A DNA stretch of 64,000 bases from Saccharothrix sp. NRRL B-16348 (GTDB lineage Bacteria > Actinomycetota > Actinomycetes > Mycobacteriales > Pseudonocardiaceae). This document shows positions 9,837-19,648 of this stretch, one piece after another; positions within the stretch are counted from its first letter, which is position 1, and each line of letters starts with the position of its first letter. Below the pieces are notes generated by a model that was given only the letters and a program-made list of their open reading frames with translations, had not been told where the DNA came from and ran no database searches. Location: the NCBI RefSeq assembly GCF_001280085.1, contig NZ_LGED01000035.1, positions 62,001 through 126,000 of the forward strand. Reading direction: 5' to 3'. The position numbers and the translations under genes were made by a program.

Positions 9837-9891
9837 CTGACCAGCCTAGTCGCCGCGCCGCCGGTCGTGAGCGTGCGGTCCGCCACGACCC

Positions 9892-10362
9892 TCAGGCCAA
9901 CCCGCCTTGGGTGACCGGGACCACCGGCAGGACCGTGTTGATCGGCAGGCCCACCCGGTCCGGCAGGGCGGTCACCCACGTGTCGGCGCGGCCCTCGTCG
10001 ACCAGGGACCGCACCTCGGCGACGTCGGCGGGCAGTGCCGCGGGCCGCGGTCGGGCGTCCAGCCGCCACCAGCGCAGCAGGCCGACCAGCCGTCGTGCCG
10101 AGCCCGTCGAACCCGCCTGCTCGCCGTCGGTCCACACCTCGGCGGTGGGAGACCAGCGCAGCAGCAGCGCCGCCGCGCCGGTCTCCCGGACCTGCTCGGC
10201 CAGCCGGAGCGCCGCCGGGAACCCGATCTGCCTGCGCGGCAGCAGCACCGTCCCGGACGCCACCGGGACGAGTGCCGCGGGCCCCGCGGCGGCGCGGTGC
10301 AGGTTCAGCTGCAGCTCCGCGGTCGGCGCGGGTGTCCAGATCAGGGTTCTCGGCACGCTCAC
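9892..10362 (-). CDS. Uncharacterised protein upstream of hisH
   Basis: A 156-residue protein I do not recognise. It starts MSVPRTLIWTPAPTAELQLN and is mixed alpha/beta in pattern, with no signal peptide, membrane segment or cysteine-based metal site. A short basic stretch (RRLVGLLRWWRLDARPRP) occurs near the middle. Codon use and GC3 are like those of its neighbours, which supports it as a real gene. It ends 55 bp before hisH and starts close to the end of the transketolase genes, so co-transcription with either is possible. No function is proposed. Confidence 0.6.
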   Translation of the reverse strand: MSVPRTLIWTPAPTAELQLNLHRAAAGPAALVPVASGTVLLPRRQIGFPAALRLAEQVRETGAAALLLRWSPTAEVWTDGEQAGSTGSARRLVGLLRWWRLDARPRPAALPADVAEVRSLVDEGRADTWVTALPDRVGLPINTVLPVVPVTQGGLA

Positions 10363-10371
10363 AGGCAGAGA

Positions 10372-11271
10372 TCATGCCGCAGCGGCCGGGTGGCCGAACA
10401 TCCGACGCACGGCCGCGGCGACGCCGAGCACGTCGAGGTCGTGCGCCGAATCGTGGTCCTCGGCCGTGCCGTAGGCCCGCAGCTCGGAGTCCCGCCGCAC
10501 GCCGAGCGACCGCAGCCGGTGCGGCACGTCGGCCAGCGCCTCGGCCGCCAGGTGCGCCGACGTGCCCTCCAGGTACGGCTCGACCAGCAGCACGTCGGCC
10601 CGGTCCGCCCGGCGCACCGCCGCTTGCAGCCCGGCCGCGTCGAACGGCCGCACGGTGGTCGCGTAGAGCACCGTCACGTCCGCGTCCCGGGTGGCCTCCA
10701 GCACGGTGTCGAGCATCGGCCCGACGGCCACCACCACGCCCTGCCTGCCGCGCCGCACCTCGGTGAACCCCTCGACCACCGGGTGCGGCGCCGCGTTCTG
10801 CCGCAGCGAGAGCCGGATGTAGACCCGGTCGTCGCGCTCCAGCGCGTCCCGCACGATCGGACCCACCTCGTCCGGGTGGCCCGGCACGCGCACCGTCCAG
10901 CCGGGCAGCGTGTCGAACAGCGCCACGTCACCCGGCGCCTGGTGCGTGCGGCCCCACACCGGGTCGTCGTAGGAACCGCCGATGCTGACCAGCACCCCGC
11001 CCAGGTCCTGGTGGCCGAAGTCCAGCTTGACCTGCTCGAACGGGCGCTCGACCAGGAACGGCGCGTAGGTGTGCACCACCGGCCGCAGGCCGCTCAACGC
11101 CAGCCCCGCGCCCACGCCGACCATGGCCTGCTCGCGGATGCCGACGTTGACCACCCGCTCGTTCGGCGTGAACGCGTCCCGCGAGATCTCCGCCAGCACG
11201 ACCGCGACCCGCGGGTCGTGCCGCATCACGTCCTCGACGGTGTCCACGAACACCTCTCGCATCGACGTCAT
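10372..11271 (-). CDS. Transketolase-like C-terminal subunit
   Basis: The 299-residue protein corresponds to the pyrimidine-binding and C-terminal domains of transketolase/DXS-type enzymes. The key ThDP-activating glutamate lies in VVNVGIREQAMVGVGAGLAL (about residues 40-59), followed by HTYAPFLVERPFEQVK and a C-terminal domain with VRPFDAAGL. The start ATG overlaps the stop of the N-terminal subunit gene (ATGA), so the two halves are made together, as expected for an alpha2-beta2 split transketolase. The exact substrate cannot be read from the sequence. It belongs to the unit facing soxR. Confidence 0.9.
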   Translation of the reverse strand: MTSMREVFVDTVEDVMRHDPRVAVVLAEISRDAFTPNERVVNVGIREQAMVGVGAGLALSGLRPVVHTYAPFLVERPFEQVKLDFGHQDLGGVLVSIGGSYDDPVWGRTHQAPGDVALFDTLPGWTVRVPGHPDEVGPIVRDALERDDRVYIRLSLRQNAAPHPVVEGFTEVRRGRQGVVVAVGPMLDTVLEATRDADVTVLYATTVRPFDAAGLQAAVRRADRADVLLVEPYLEGTSAHLAAEALADVPHRLRSLGVRRDSELRAYGTAEDHDSAHDLDVLGVAAAVRRMFGHPAAAA

Positions 11272-11963
11272 CGCCGCTCCCCCTTGCCGATCTCGGCCAC
11301 CACGACCAGCGGACGGCCGGGGTGGTCCTGCGTGAACGCCTCGTGCAGCGCCTCGTGGTCCCGTCCGTCCACTGTGGACGTCTGCCAGCCCTCGACCTCG
11401 AACCGCTTCGCCACCCCGCCGGGCCAGCCGTGCGTGCCGGAAGCGTTGTCCACCACCACGGTCACCAGGCGGTCCAGGCCGAGCCGACCGGCCAGCGCGA
11501 TCGCCTCGTGGTTGCTGCCCTCGTCCAGCTCCGCGTCGCCGACCAGCACGAACGTCCGCGCTCCCCGGCCCTGCAGGCGCAGGCCGAGCGCGGTGCCGAC
11601 GGCGATCGGCAGGCCGTGCCCGAGCGAGCCGCTGCTGATCTCGACACCGTTCACCAGCACGCGGTCCGGGTGCTGGCCCAACGGCGAGTCCCACGCGGTC
11701 CACGTGTCCAGAGTGGACGGGTCGATGTACCCCTTCGCGGCCAGCACGGCGTAATACGCCATCGGGCCGTGCCCCTTCGACAGCAGGAACCGGTCGCGGT
11801 CCGGGTCGTCCACCCGGTCCGGTGACACGTCCAGCACCCGGTCGTAGAGCACCCACAGCACGTCCAGCGTGGACGCCGCCGCCCACTCGTGCTTCTCGTC
11901 CCCTGTCATCCGCCGGAACAACGCGGGGATGTCCGCGTAGCCCGACTTGTCCTTGACTGCCAT
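11268..11963 (-). CDS. Transketolase-like N-terminal (ThDP-binding) subunit
   Basis: The 231-residue protein is the thiamine-diphosphate-binding half of a split transketolase. It has LLSKGHGPMAYYAVLAAKG, EISSGSLGHGLPIAVG and the ThDP/Mg motif GDAELDEGSNHE ending at VVVDNASG about 26 residues on. I chose ATG at 11963 (MAVKDKSGY), which has GGAG just upstream and lies right behind a SoxR-like promoter; a TTG five codons earlier is less likely. It sits divergent to soxR. Split transketolases in actinomycetes act in the non-oxidative pentose phosphate pathway or in sugar-derived specialised metabolism. I cannot choose between these. Confidence 0.9.
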   Translation of the reverse strand: MAVKDKSGYADIPALFRRMTGDEKHEWAAASTLDVLWVLYDRVLDVSPDRVDDPDRDRFLLSKGHGPMAYYAVLAAKGYIDPSTLDTWTAWDSPLGQHPDRVLVNGVEISSGSLGHGLPIAVGTALGLRLQGRGARTFVLVGDAELDEGSNHEAIALAGRLGLDRLVTVVVDNASGTHGWPGGVAKRFEVEGWQTSTVDGRDHEALHEAFTQDHPGRPLVVVAEIGKGERR

Positions 11964-11977
11964 GACTCCACGAAACA

Positions 11978-11997
11978 ACTTCGACTTAGGTCGAGGT
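11978..11997. promoter_or_regulatory. SoxR-type box between split transketolase and soxR
   Basis: ACTTCGAC-TTAG-GTCGAGGT is a 20-bp dyad with 7 of 8 arm positions matching. On the minus strand it lies between TTGACC (12000-11995) and TTTCGT (11975-11970), a 19-nt spacer, which is the unusual spacing SoxR/MerR activators need; the geometry matches the enterobacterial soxS promoter. On the plus strand TAGGAT (12005-12010) ends 6 nt before the soxR GTG. The site probably serves both genes. Confidence 0.7.
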
Positions 11998-12016
11998 CAA
12001 GCCATAGGATGGGCAC

Positions 12017-12478
12017 GTGAGCAAGTTGCCGGAGATGTTGACCATCGGTCAGGTGGCCGAACGCAGCGGCGTGCCGCACACCGCGTTGAGGTTCTACGAG
12101 GAAAGAGGGCTGATCACCTCCGAGCGCACGGCGGGCAACCAGCGCAGGTACCCGCGGCACGTGCTGCGGCGGCTGGCGTTCATCCGCACCGCGCAGCGGG
12201 TCGGGCTGTCGCTGGAGGACGTGCACGACGCGTTGGCGACCCTGCCGGACAACCGCACGCCGACCAAGACCGACTGGAGCAGGCTGTCGGCGAGCTGGCA
12301 GGTGGAGCTGGACGCCCGGATCGACGCGCTGCGGCGGCTGCGCGACCGGCTGACGTCGTGCATCGGGTGCGGGTGCCTGTCGCTGCGCAGCTGCTCCCTG
12401 CACAACTTCGACGACGAGCAGGCCGCCGACGGGCCCGGCGCGCCCAAGCTCAAGCCCGCCCTCGAAGGCGGCACGTGA
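12017..12478 (+). CDS. soxR: Redox-sensing MerR-family activator SoxR
   Basis: A 153-residue SoxR. The N-terminal MerR winged helix (LTIGQVAERSGVPHTALRFYEERGLI, about residues 8-33) is followed by a dimerisation helix and the [2Fe-2S] motif CIGCGCLSLRSC with cysteines at about 115, 118, 120 and 126. SoxR is oxidised by redox-active small molecules and then activates genes whose promoters have a 19-bp spacer. Its divergent neighbour is a split transketolase whose promoter has this geometry. A TAGGAT box 6 nt before the GTG suggests a leaderless mRNA. The C-terminal tail (ADGPGAPKLKPALEGGT) is extended relative to E. coli SoxR, as in Streptomyces. Confidence 0.95.
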   Translation: MSKLPEMLTIGQVAERSGVPHTALRFYEERGLITSERTAGNQRRYPRHVLRRLAFIRTAQRVGLSLEDVHDALATLPDNRTPTKTDWSRLSASWQVELDARIDALRRLRDRLTSCIGCGCLSLRSCSLHNFDDEQAADGPGAPKLKPALEGGT

Positions 12479-12512
12479 AACCCGGTTGTGCCCGCGTGCT
12501 GCACTGGAAGTC

Positions 12513-13046
12513 GTGCAAGAGAAGAAGCAGATGGTCCGCTTGTCGAAGCGGATGTCCAAGGTCCTGCGCCACGAGCCGGAGCGGGTCGGGCTGACGCTCG
12601 ACGCGGCCGGATGGGTGGACCTGGACGATTTCGTGCGCGCCCTGGGCGTGAGTCGGGCGCAGGTGCTGGAGGTGGTGGCGGACAACGACAAGCAGCGGTT
12701 CGCGATCGAGGACGGGCGCATCCGGGCCAACCAGGGGCACACCGTGGAGGTGTCGTTGGACCTGCCCGTCACCGAGCCGCCCGCCGAGCTGTACCACGGG
12801 ACGGTGGGCCGGTCCCTGCCCGACATCTTCCGGTACGGGCTGCAGCCGATGGCGCGGCACGACGTGCACCTGTCCGCGACCGTGGAGACGGCCGTCCGGG
12901 TCGGGTCACGCCGGGGCAAGCCGGTGGTGCTGGTCGTCGACGCCGCGGCCATGGCCGCCGACGGCCACGAGTTCCGGGTGAGCGCCAACGGCGTGTGGCT
13001 GGCGGCCGCCGTGCCGCCTAACTACCTGAGAGAACACGTCTCGTGA
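12513..13046 (+). CDS. kptA: RNA 2'-phosphotransferase (Tpt1/KptA family)
   Basis: KptA transfers a 2'-phosphate from RNA to NAD+, giving ADP-ribose 1''-2'' cyclic phosphate. Conserved features are visible: LSKRMSKVLRHEPERVGLTLD near the N-terminus (with the Arg-His of the active site), AELYHGTVGRS in the NAD+-binding half and VLVVDAAAM. Length (177 aa) is normal. The start is uncertain: GTG at 12513, ATG at 12531 and TTG at 12486 are in frame. Bacteria have no tRNA-splicing need for it, so its RNA or ADP-ribosylation target is unknown. It follows soxR by about 35 bp and overlaps the next tetR tail to tail by 29 bp. Confidence 0.9.
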   Translation: MQEKKQMVRLSKRMSKVLRHEPERVGLTLDAAGWVDLDDFVRALGVSRAQVLEVVADNDKQRFAIEDGRIRANQGHTVEVSLDLPVTEPPAELYHGTVGRSLPDIFRYGLQPMARHDVHLSATVETAVRVGSRRGKPVVLVVDAAAMAADGHEFRVSANGVWLAAAVPPNYLREHVS

Positions 13047-13608
13047 GCCAGTCGAGGCCCGCGACCACCTCGTCCGGGCCGAGGCCGCGCACCTGTCTTT
13101 GGTACTGGTAGACCTCGGGGGCCAACGGCGCCATCAAGGCGTCCACCACGGCCGCCGGTGCGCCGTCCACGAGCGAGGCCACGTGCCGCCGCCAGAAGCC
13201 GTAGGCGCCCGCCCGGAACCGCGCCCGGCCCGTCTCCGCGCCGAGCACCAGGTGCAGGTGCCGTTCCAGCAGGCCGACCATGGTCCGGTAGAACGCGGCC
13301 AGCCGTTCGTCGGGCGACGCGCCCGGGCCCAGCGGCGGAGGGCCGGTGAGGATGCGGTCCTGGATCTCGGACTCGTGCTCGTCCAGCAGCGCCTGCGCGA
13401 TGGACGTCGTGTCCGGATAACGCCGGTAGAGCGTCGCCCGGCCCACGCCCGCGGCCCGCGCGATGTCCTCCATCGTCACGCCGACCGCCCCGCCGGCGGC
13501 GGCGAACACCTCTTCCGCCGCGGCGAGCACGCGGGCCCGGTTGCGGGCGGCGTCAGCCCGTTCCCGAGGGCGACCGACGGTGATGGCGGCCTCAGCCGGT
13601 GACGACAT
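13018..13608 (-). CDS. TetR-family transcriptional regulator
   Basis: A roughly 196-residue TetR-family protein. The helix-turn-helix reads VTMEDIARAAGVGRATLYRRYPDTTSIAQ (about residues 41-69), and the C-terminal domain is all-helical. I chose ATG at 13608 (MSSPAEAA); ATG at 13620 is equally possible. The open frame continues to 13734, but that part is translation of the 22-bp repeat array and should not be included. Its ligand and targets are unknown. The promoter must lie within or next to array B, which begins 33-45 bp upstream. Confidence 0.88.
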   Translation of the reverse strand: MSSPAEAAITVGRPRERADAARNRARVLAAAEEVFAAAGGAVGVTMEDIARAAGVGRATLYRRYPDTTSIAQALLDEHESEIQDRILTGPPPLGPGASPDERLAAFYRTMVGLLERHLHLVLGAETGRARFRAGAYGFWRRHVASLVDGAPAAVVDALMAPLAPEVYQYQRQVRGLGPDEVVAGLDWLTRRVLSGS

Positions 13609-13652
13609 GTGACCAACCATACGCAGACAGCCAAACCACCCGCGCCCGCCGT

Positions 13653-13822
13653 CCCGAACGTTCAACTCACGCGTTCCGAACGTAGGACTCTCGCGTTCTG
13701 AACGTAGGACACGCGCGACCTGAGTGTTCGACACGCGCGACGTGAAGGTTCGACACGCGCGCGTGTCCTACGTTCGGAACGCGCGTGTCCTACGTTCGGA
13801 ACAGGTGAGTTGAACGCTCAGG
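13653..13822. repeat. 22-bp tandem array B: five plus units meeting three minus units
   Basis: Plus-orientation units of 22 bp start at 13653, 13675, 13697, 13719 and 13741. Minus-orientation units occupy 13757-13778, 13779-13800 and 13801-13822. The two sets meet in a CG-rich tract around 13757-13762 that belongs to both. In each set the first unit in its own direction has TTCAACTC; later units have GTAGGAC and then TTCGAC. The array fills the space between the 51-aa gene downstream of hisB and the tetR start. The opposed units can form a long stem, so it could also end transcription from the his genes. Confidence 0.92.
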
Positions 13823-13823
13823 C

Positions 13824-13979
13824 TCACAGGAGCCAGGTGATGGCGGCGCCCACGGCGACGACGGTCAGGACCAGCAGGACGATCGCCAGGCCCCGGGCCG
13901 TCTTCCACGTGCTGTAGACGCCGCCGCCCAGGAAGCCGGCCAGGGCGATCAGGCCGATGACCACGTATTCCTTCGGCAT
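13824..13979 (-). CDS. 51-residue membrane protein following hisB
   Basis: A short gene directly abutting hisB: the hisB TAG and this ATG are contiguous with no gap. The product starts MPKEYVVIGLIALAG and has two hydrophobic segments (about residues 6-20 and 30-51) around a polar GVYSTWKTARG turn. Its stop lies 2 bp before array B. The G/C third-position pattern and exact coupling to hisB support it as a real gene. Small membrane proteins are seen after hisB in other actinomycetes as far as I recall. No function is known. Confidence 0.72.
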   Translation of the reverse strand: MPKEYVVIGLIALAGFLGGGVYSTWKTARGLAIVLLVLTVVAVGAAITWLL

Positions 13980-16992
<3,013 letters not shown>

Positions 16993-17162
16993 GCCCTCAA
17001 GAGTAAGGCGTCGCCAATTCCGTCAACTGTCAGCCTGGGTCCTGAGTGGTGAACCCGACAAACGGGGGCTACCTCTATCCGTGACCGGGGGGCCACGCTG
17101 CGTGTGCACCCCTGTGGGTGTTCCGCATCTCCGTCGCAAACCCTGCTGATGATGGAGGCTTG

Positions 17163-18476
17163 ATGTTCACCAAGCGGCGCGGCCTTGTGGCCGCCGCGCT
17201 GGTCGCGAGCGTGACCCTGGTGCTCCCCGCGCACCCCGGGTCGGCGCAACCGGCGACCGCGCAAACCCCCGAGCGGACCGTGTTCGAGGTCACCGCGACC
17301 TCGCCCGAGGCGCGGACCAAGGTCGCCCGGACCGGGGTCGACGTCCTCGGGCAGAACGGCGACACGCTCACCGTGATCGCCGAACCCCGCCAGCAGTGGC
17401 TGCTGCGCGCCACCGGTCTGCCGATGAAGAACGCCGGTGACGCGGACGCCCAGCTCGCGGGCCTGGGCAAGGCGGAGTTCGCCGACCCCCAGCTCGGCGC
17501 GCAGGACTTCCCGTCCGGCTACACCGGCTACCACAACTACGCCGAGATGGTCGCCGAGCTGAACCAGACCGTCCGGGACCACCCGAACCTCGTCACGCTG
17601 CGCAGCATCGGCAAGTCGTACCAGAACCGCGACCTGTGGATGATCAAGATCAGCGACAACCCGGCGTCCGACGAGTCCGAGCCCGAGGTGCTGTTCACCT
17701 GCAACCAGCACGCCCGTGAGCACCTGACCGTGGAGATGTGCCTGCACATCATCAAGCGGTACACGGACAACTACGCGTCCAACGCGGCCGTCAAGGGCGC
17801 GGTCGACAGCCGGGAGATCTGGGTCATCCCCAGCGTCAACCCGGACGGCGCCGAGTACGACATCGCGACCGGCTCGTTCCGGGCGTGGCGCAAGAACCGG
17901 CAGCCGAACTCCACCTCCACCGGCACCGACCCGAACCGCAACTGGGGCCACCAGTGGGGCTGCTGCGGCGGTTCCAGCGGCAGCGGGTCGAGCGAGACCT
18001 ACCGCGGCCCGTCGGCGTTCTCCGCGCCGGAGACCGCCCGGGTCCGCGACTTCGTCGGCACGCGCGTGGTCGGCGGTGTGCAGCAGATCAAGTCGCACAT
18101 CGACTGGCACACGTTCTCGGAGCTGATCCTCTGGCCGTACGGCTACACCTACAACGACACCGCCGCCGGCCTGGACGCCACCCAGGCCAACGTGTTCCAG
18201 ACCATGGGCAGGCGGATGGCCTCGTTGAACGGCTACACGCCGCAGCAGGCCAGCGACCTCTACATCACCGACGGCAGCGTCGACGACTGGATGTGGGCCG
18301 CCCACGGCATCTGGAGCTACACGTTCGAGATGTACCCCAGGTCCGCGAGCGGCACCAGCGGCTTCTACCCGCGTGACACGGTGATCGCCGCGCAGACCTC
18401 GCGCAACGACACCGCGGTGCAGCTGTTCCTCGACTACTCCGACTGCGTCCCGCGCATCACCGGGCGCACCTGCTGA
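17163..18476 (+). CDS. Secreted M14-family zinc carboxypeptidase
   Basis: The 437-residue precursor begins with a signal peptide (MFTKRRGLVAAALVASVTLVLPAHPGSA, cleavage near residue 28-30), then a propeptide-like region to about residue 115, then the M14 catalytic domain. Zinc ligands are in NQHAREHLTVEM (His and Glu) and HIDWHTFSELILWPYGY (His); the catalytic Glu is in YTFEMYP. It resembles carboxypeptidase T/SG-type exoenzymes. Two cysteines near the C-terminus (DCVPRITGRTC) probably form a disulfide. ATG at 17163 has GGAGG upstream; an earlier in-frame ATG at 17118 would bury the signal peptide. Its end overlaps the next gene tail to tail by 20 bp. Confidence 0.93.
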   Translation: MFTKRRGLVAAALVASVTLVLPAHPGSAQPATAQTPERTVFEVTATSPEARTKVARTGVDVLGQNGDTLTVIAEPRQQWLLRATGLPMKNAGDADAQLAGLGKAEFADPQLGAQDFPSGYTGYHNYAEMVAELNQTVRDHPNLVTLRSIGKSYQNRDLWMIKISDNPASDESEPEVLFTCNQHAREHLTVEMCLHIIKRYTDNYASNAAVKGAVDSREIWVIPSVNPDGAEYDIATGSFRAWRKNRQPNSTSTGTDPNRNWGHQWGCCGGSSGSGSSETYRGPSAFSAPETARVRDFVGTRVVGGVQQIKSHIDWHTFSELILWPYGYTYNDTAAGLDATQANVFQTMGRRMASLNGYTPQQASDLYITDGSVDDWMWAAHGIWSYTFEMYPRSASGTSGFYPRDTVIAAQTSRNDTAVQLFLDYSDCVPRITGRTC

Positions 18477-19587
18477 CGGCCTCCACGGCCTGATCGACCT
18501 GCGCGGGCTCGACGAAGTAGTGGGGTGACGCCCTCACCACCTCGGCGAGCCCGCGCCGGGTCATGTCCAGCAGCGTCGACGACGCCCAGCTGACGGTGAC
18601 CGTGACGCCCTCGCGGGCCAGCCGGTCGCGCACGTCGACCGCCGACACGCCGTCCACGGTGAACGTGACGATGCCCGCCTTGCGCACGCCCGGGTCGCGG
18701 ACCGTCACGCCCGGCAGCGCGCCCAGCCCGTCCCGCAGCCGCCGCGCGCGTTCGCCGACCTCGCGTTCGATCACGTCCACGCCCTTGGCCAGCGCGTACC
18801 GCGCCGCCGCGATGAACCCGAGCCGGGCGGCGACGCTCGTCTCCCAGATCTCGTGGACCCGCGCGTCGTCCCGCAGCCGGATGTCGTCCGGCCCGACCCA
18901 CTCGGCGCTGTGCAGGTCGACCAGCCGGGGGTGCAGGCGCTCGGCGGCCTCGCGGCGCACGACCAGCACACCGGTGCCGCGCGGGCCGCGCAGCCACTTG
19001 CGGCCGGTGCCCGCGATCAGGTCCACGCCCAGGTCGTCGGCGCGCACCGGCAGCTGACCGATCGACTGGCACGCGTCCAGCAGCACCAGCGCGCCCACCT
19101 CGTGCGCCGCGTCGGCGACCTCGCGCGCCGGGTTGACCAGCCCGCTGTTGGTCGGCACGTGCACCAGCGAGACCAGCTTCACCCGCTCGTCCAGCATGTC
19201 CTTCAACGCGTCCACGTCGATCTGCCCGAACGAGTCCGACGGCACCGCCTCCGCGACCGCGCCGACCTCCCGCGCCCGGCGCAGGATCGGGATCGCCGTG
19301 CCCGCGTACTCGGCCTCGCTGAACAGCACCCGGTCGCCGGCGGCCAGCGGCACGGCGTCGAACGCGGTCAGCCACGACCGGGTCGCGCTCTCGGTGAACG
19401 CGACCTCGTCCGGCGACGCGCCGAGCAGCTCGGCGAACACCCCGTACCCGGCCTCCAGGTCGTCCGCGCGCTCCTGCGCGGCGACGTACCCGCCGACCTC
19501 CACCTCGCGCCGCAGGTGGCCGATCACCTCGTCCAGCACCTCACGCGGTGGGAGGGAGGAACCGGCCGAGTCGAGGAAGATCGTCAC
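18457..19587 (-). CDS. PLP-dependent class V aminotransferase / cysteine desulfurase-like
   Basis: A 376-residue fold type I enzyme of the class V group. It starts IFLDSAGSSLPP, has AFTESATRSWLTAFDAV in the small-domain region, LVLLDACQSIGQLPV with the PLP-contacting Asp, and the PLP lysine in LIAGTGRKWLRGPRGTG (about Lys190). Such enzymes include cysteine desulfurases, isopenicillin N epimerases and kynureninase-like lyases; the active-site cysteine loop typical of true IscS/NifS is not evident. Substrate is unknown. It stands alone on the minus strand, upstream of nothing related. A second, different class V enzyme lies at 47419-48744. Confidence 0.8.
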   Translation of the reverse strand: MTIFLDSAGSSLPPREVLDEVIGHLRREVEVGGYVAAQERADDLEAGYGVFAELLGASPDEVAFTESATRSWLTAFDAVPLAAGDRVLFSEAEYAGTAIPILRRAREVGAVAEAVPSDSFGQIDVDALKDMLDERVKLVSLVHVPTNSGLVNPAREVADAAHEVGALVLLDACQSIGQLPVRADDLGVDLIAGTGRKWLRGPRGTGVLVVRREAAERLHPRLVDLHSAEWVGPDDIRLRDDARVHEIWETSVAARLGFIAAARYALAKGVDVIEREVGERARRLRDGLGALPGVTVRDPGVRKAGIVTFTVDGVSAVDVRDRLAREGVTVTVSWASSTLLDMTRRGLAEVVRASPHYFVEPAQVDQAVEAVSRCAR

Positions 19588-19648
19588 TGCGTCCCCTTGG
19601 GTTCGTGGAATCCGCCACTATCGCCACCAGGATGCAACAGACGAAGGC

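Noticed and set aside
13609..13734. N-terminal extension of the TetR at 13018
   Set aside because: These codons are translation of array B; helix-turn-helix proteins of this family start near 13608-13620.
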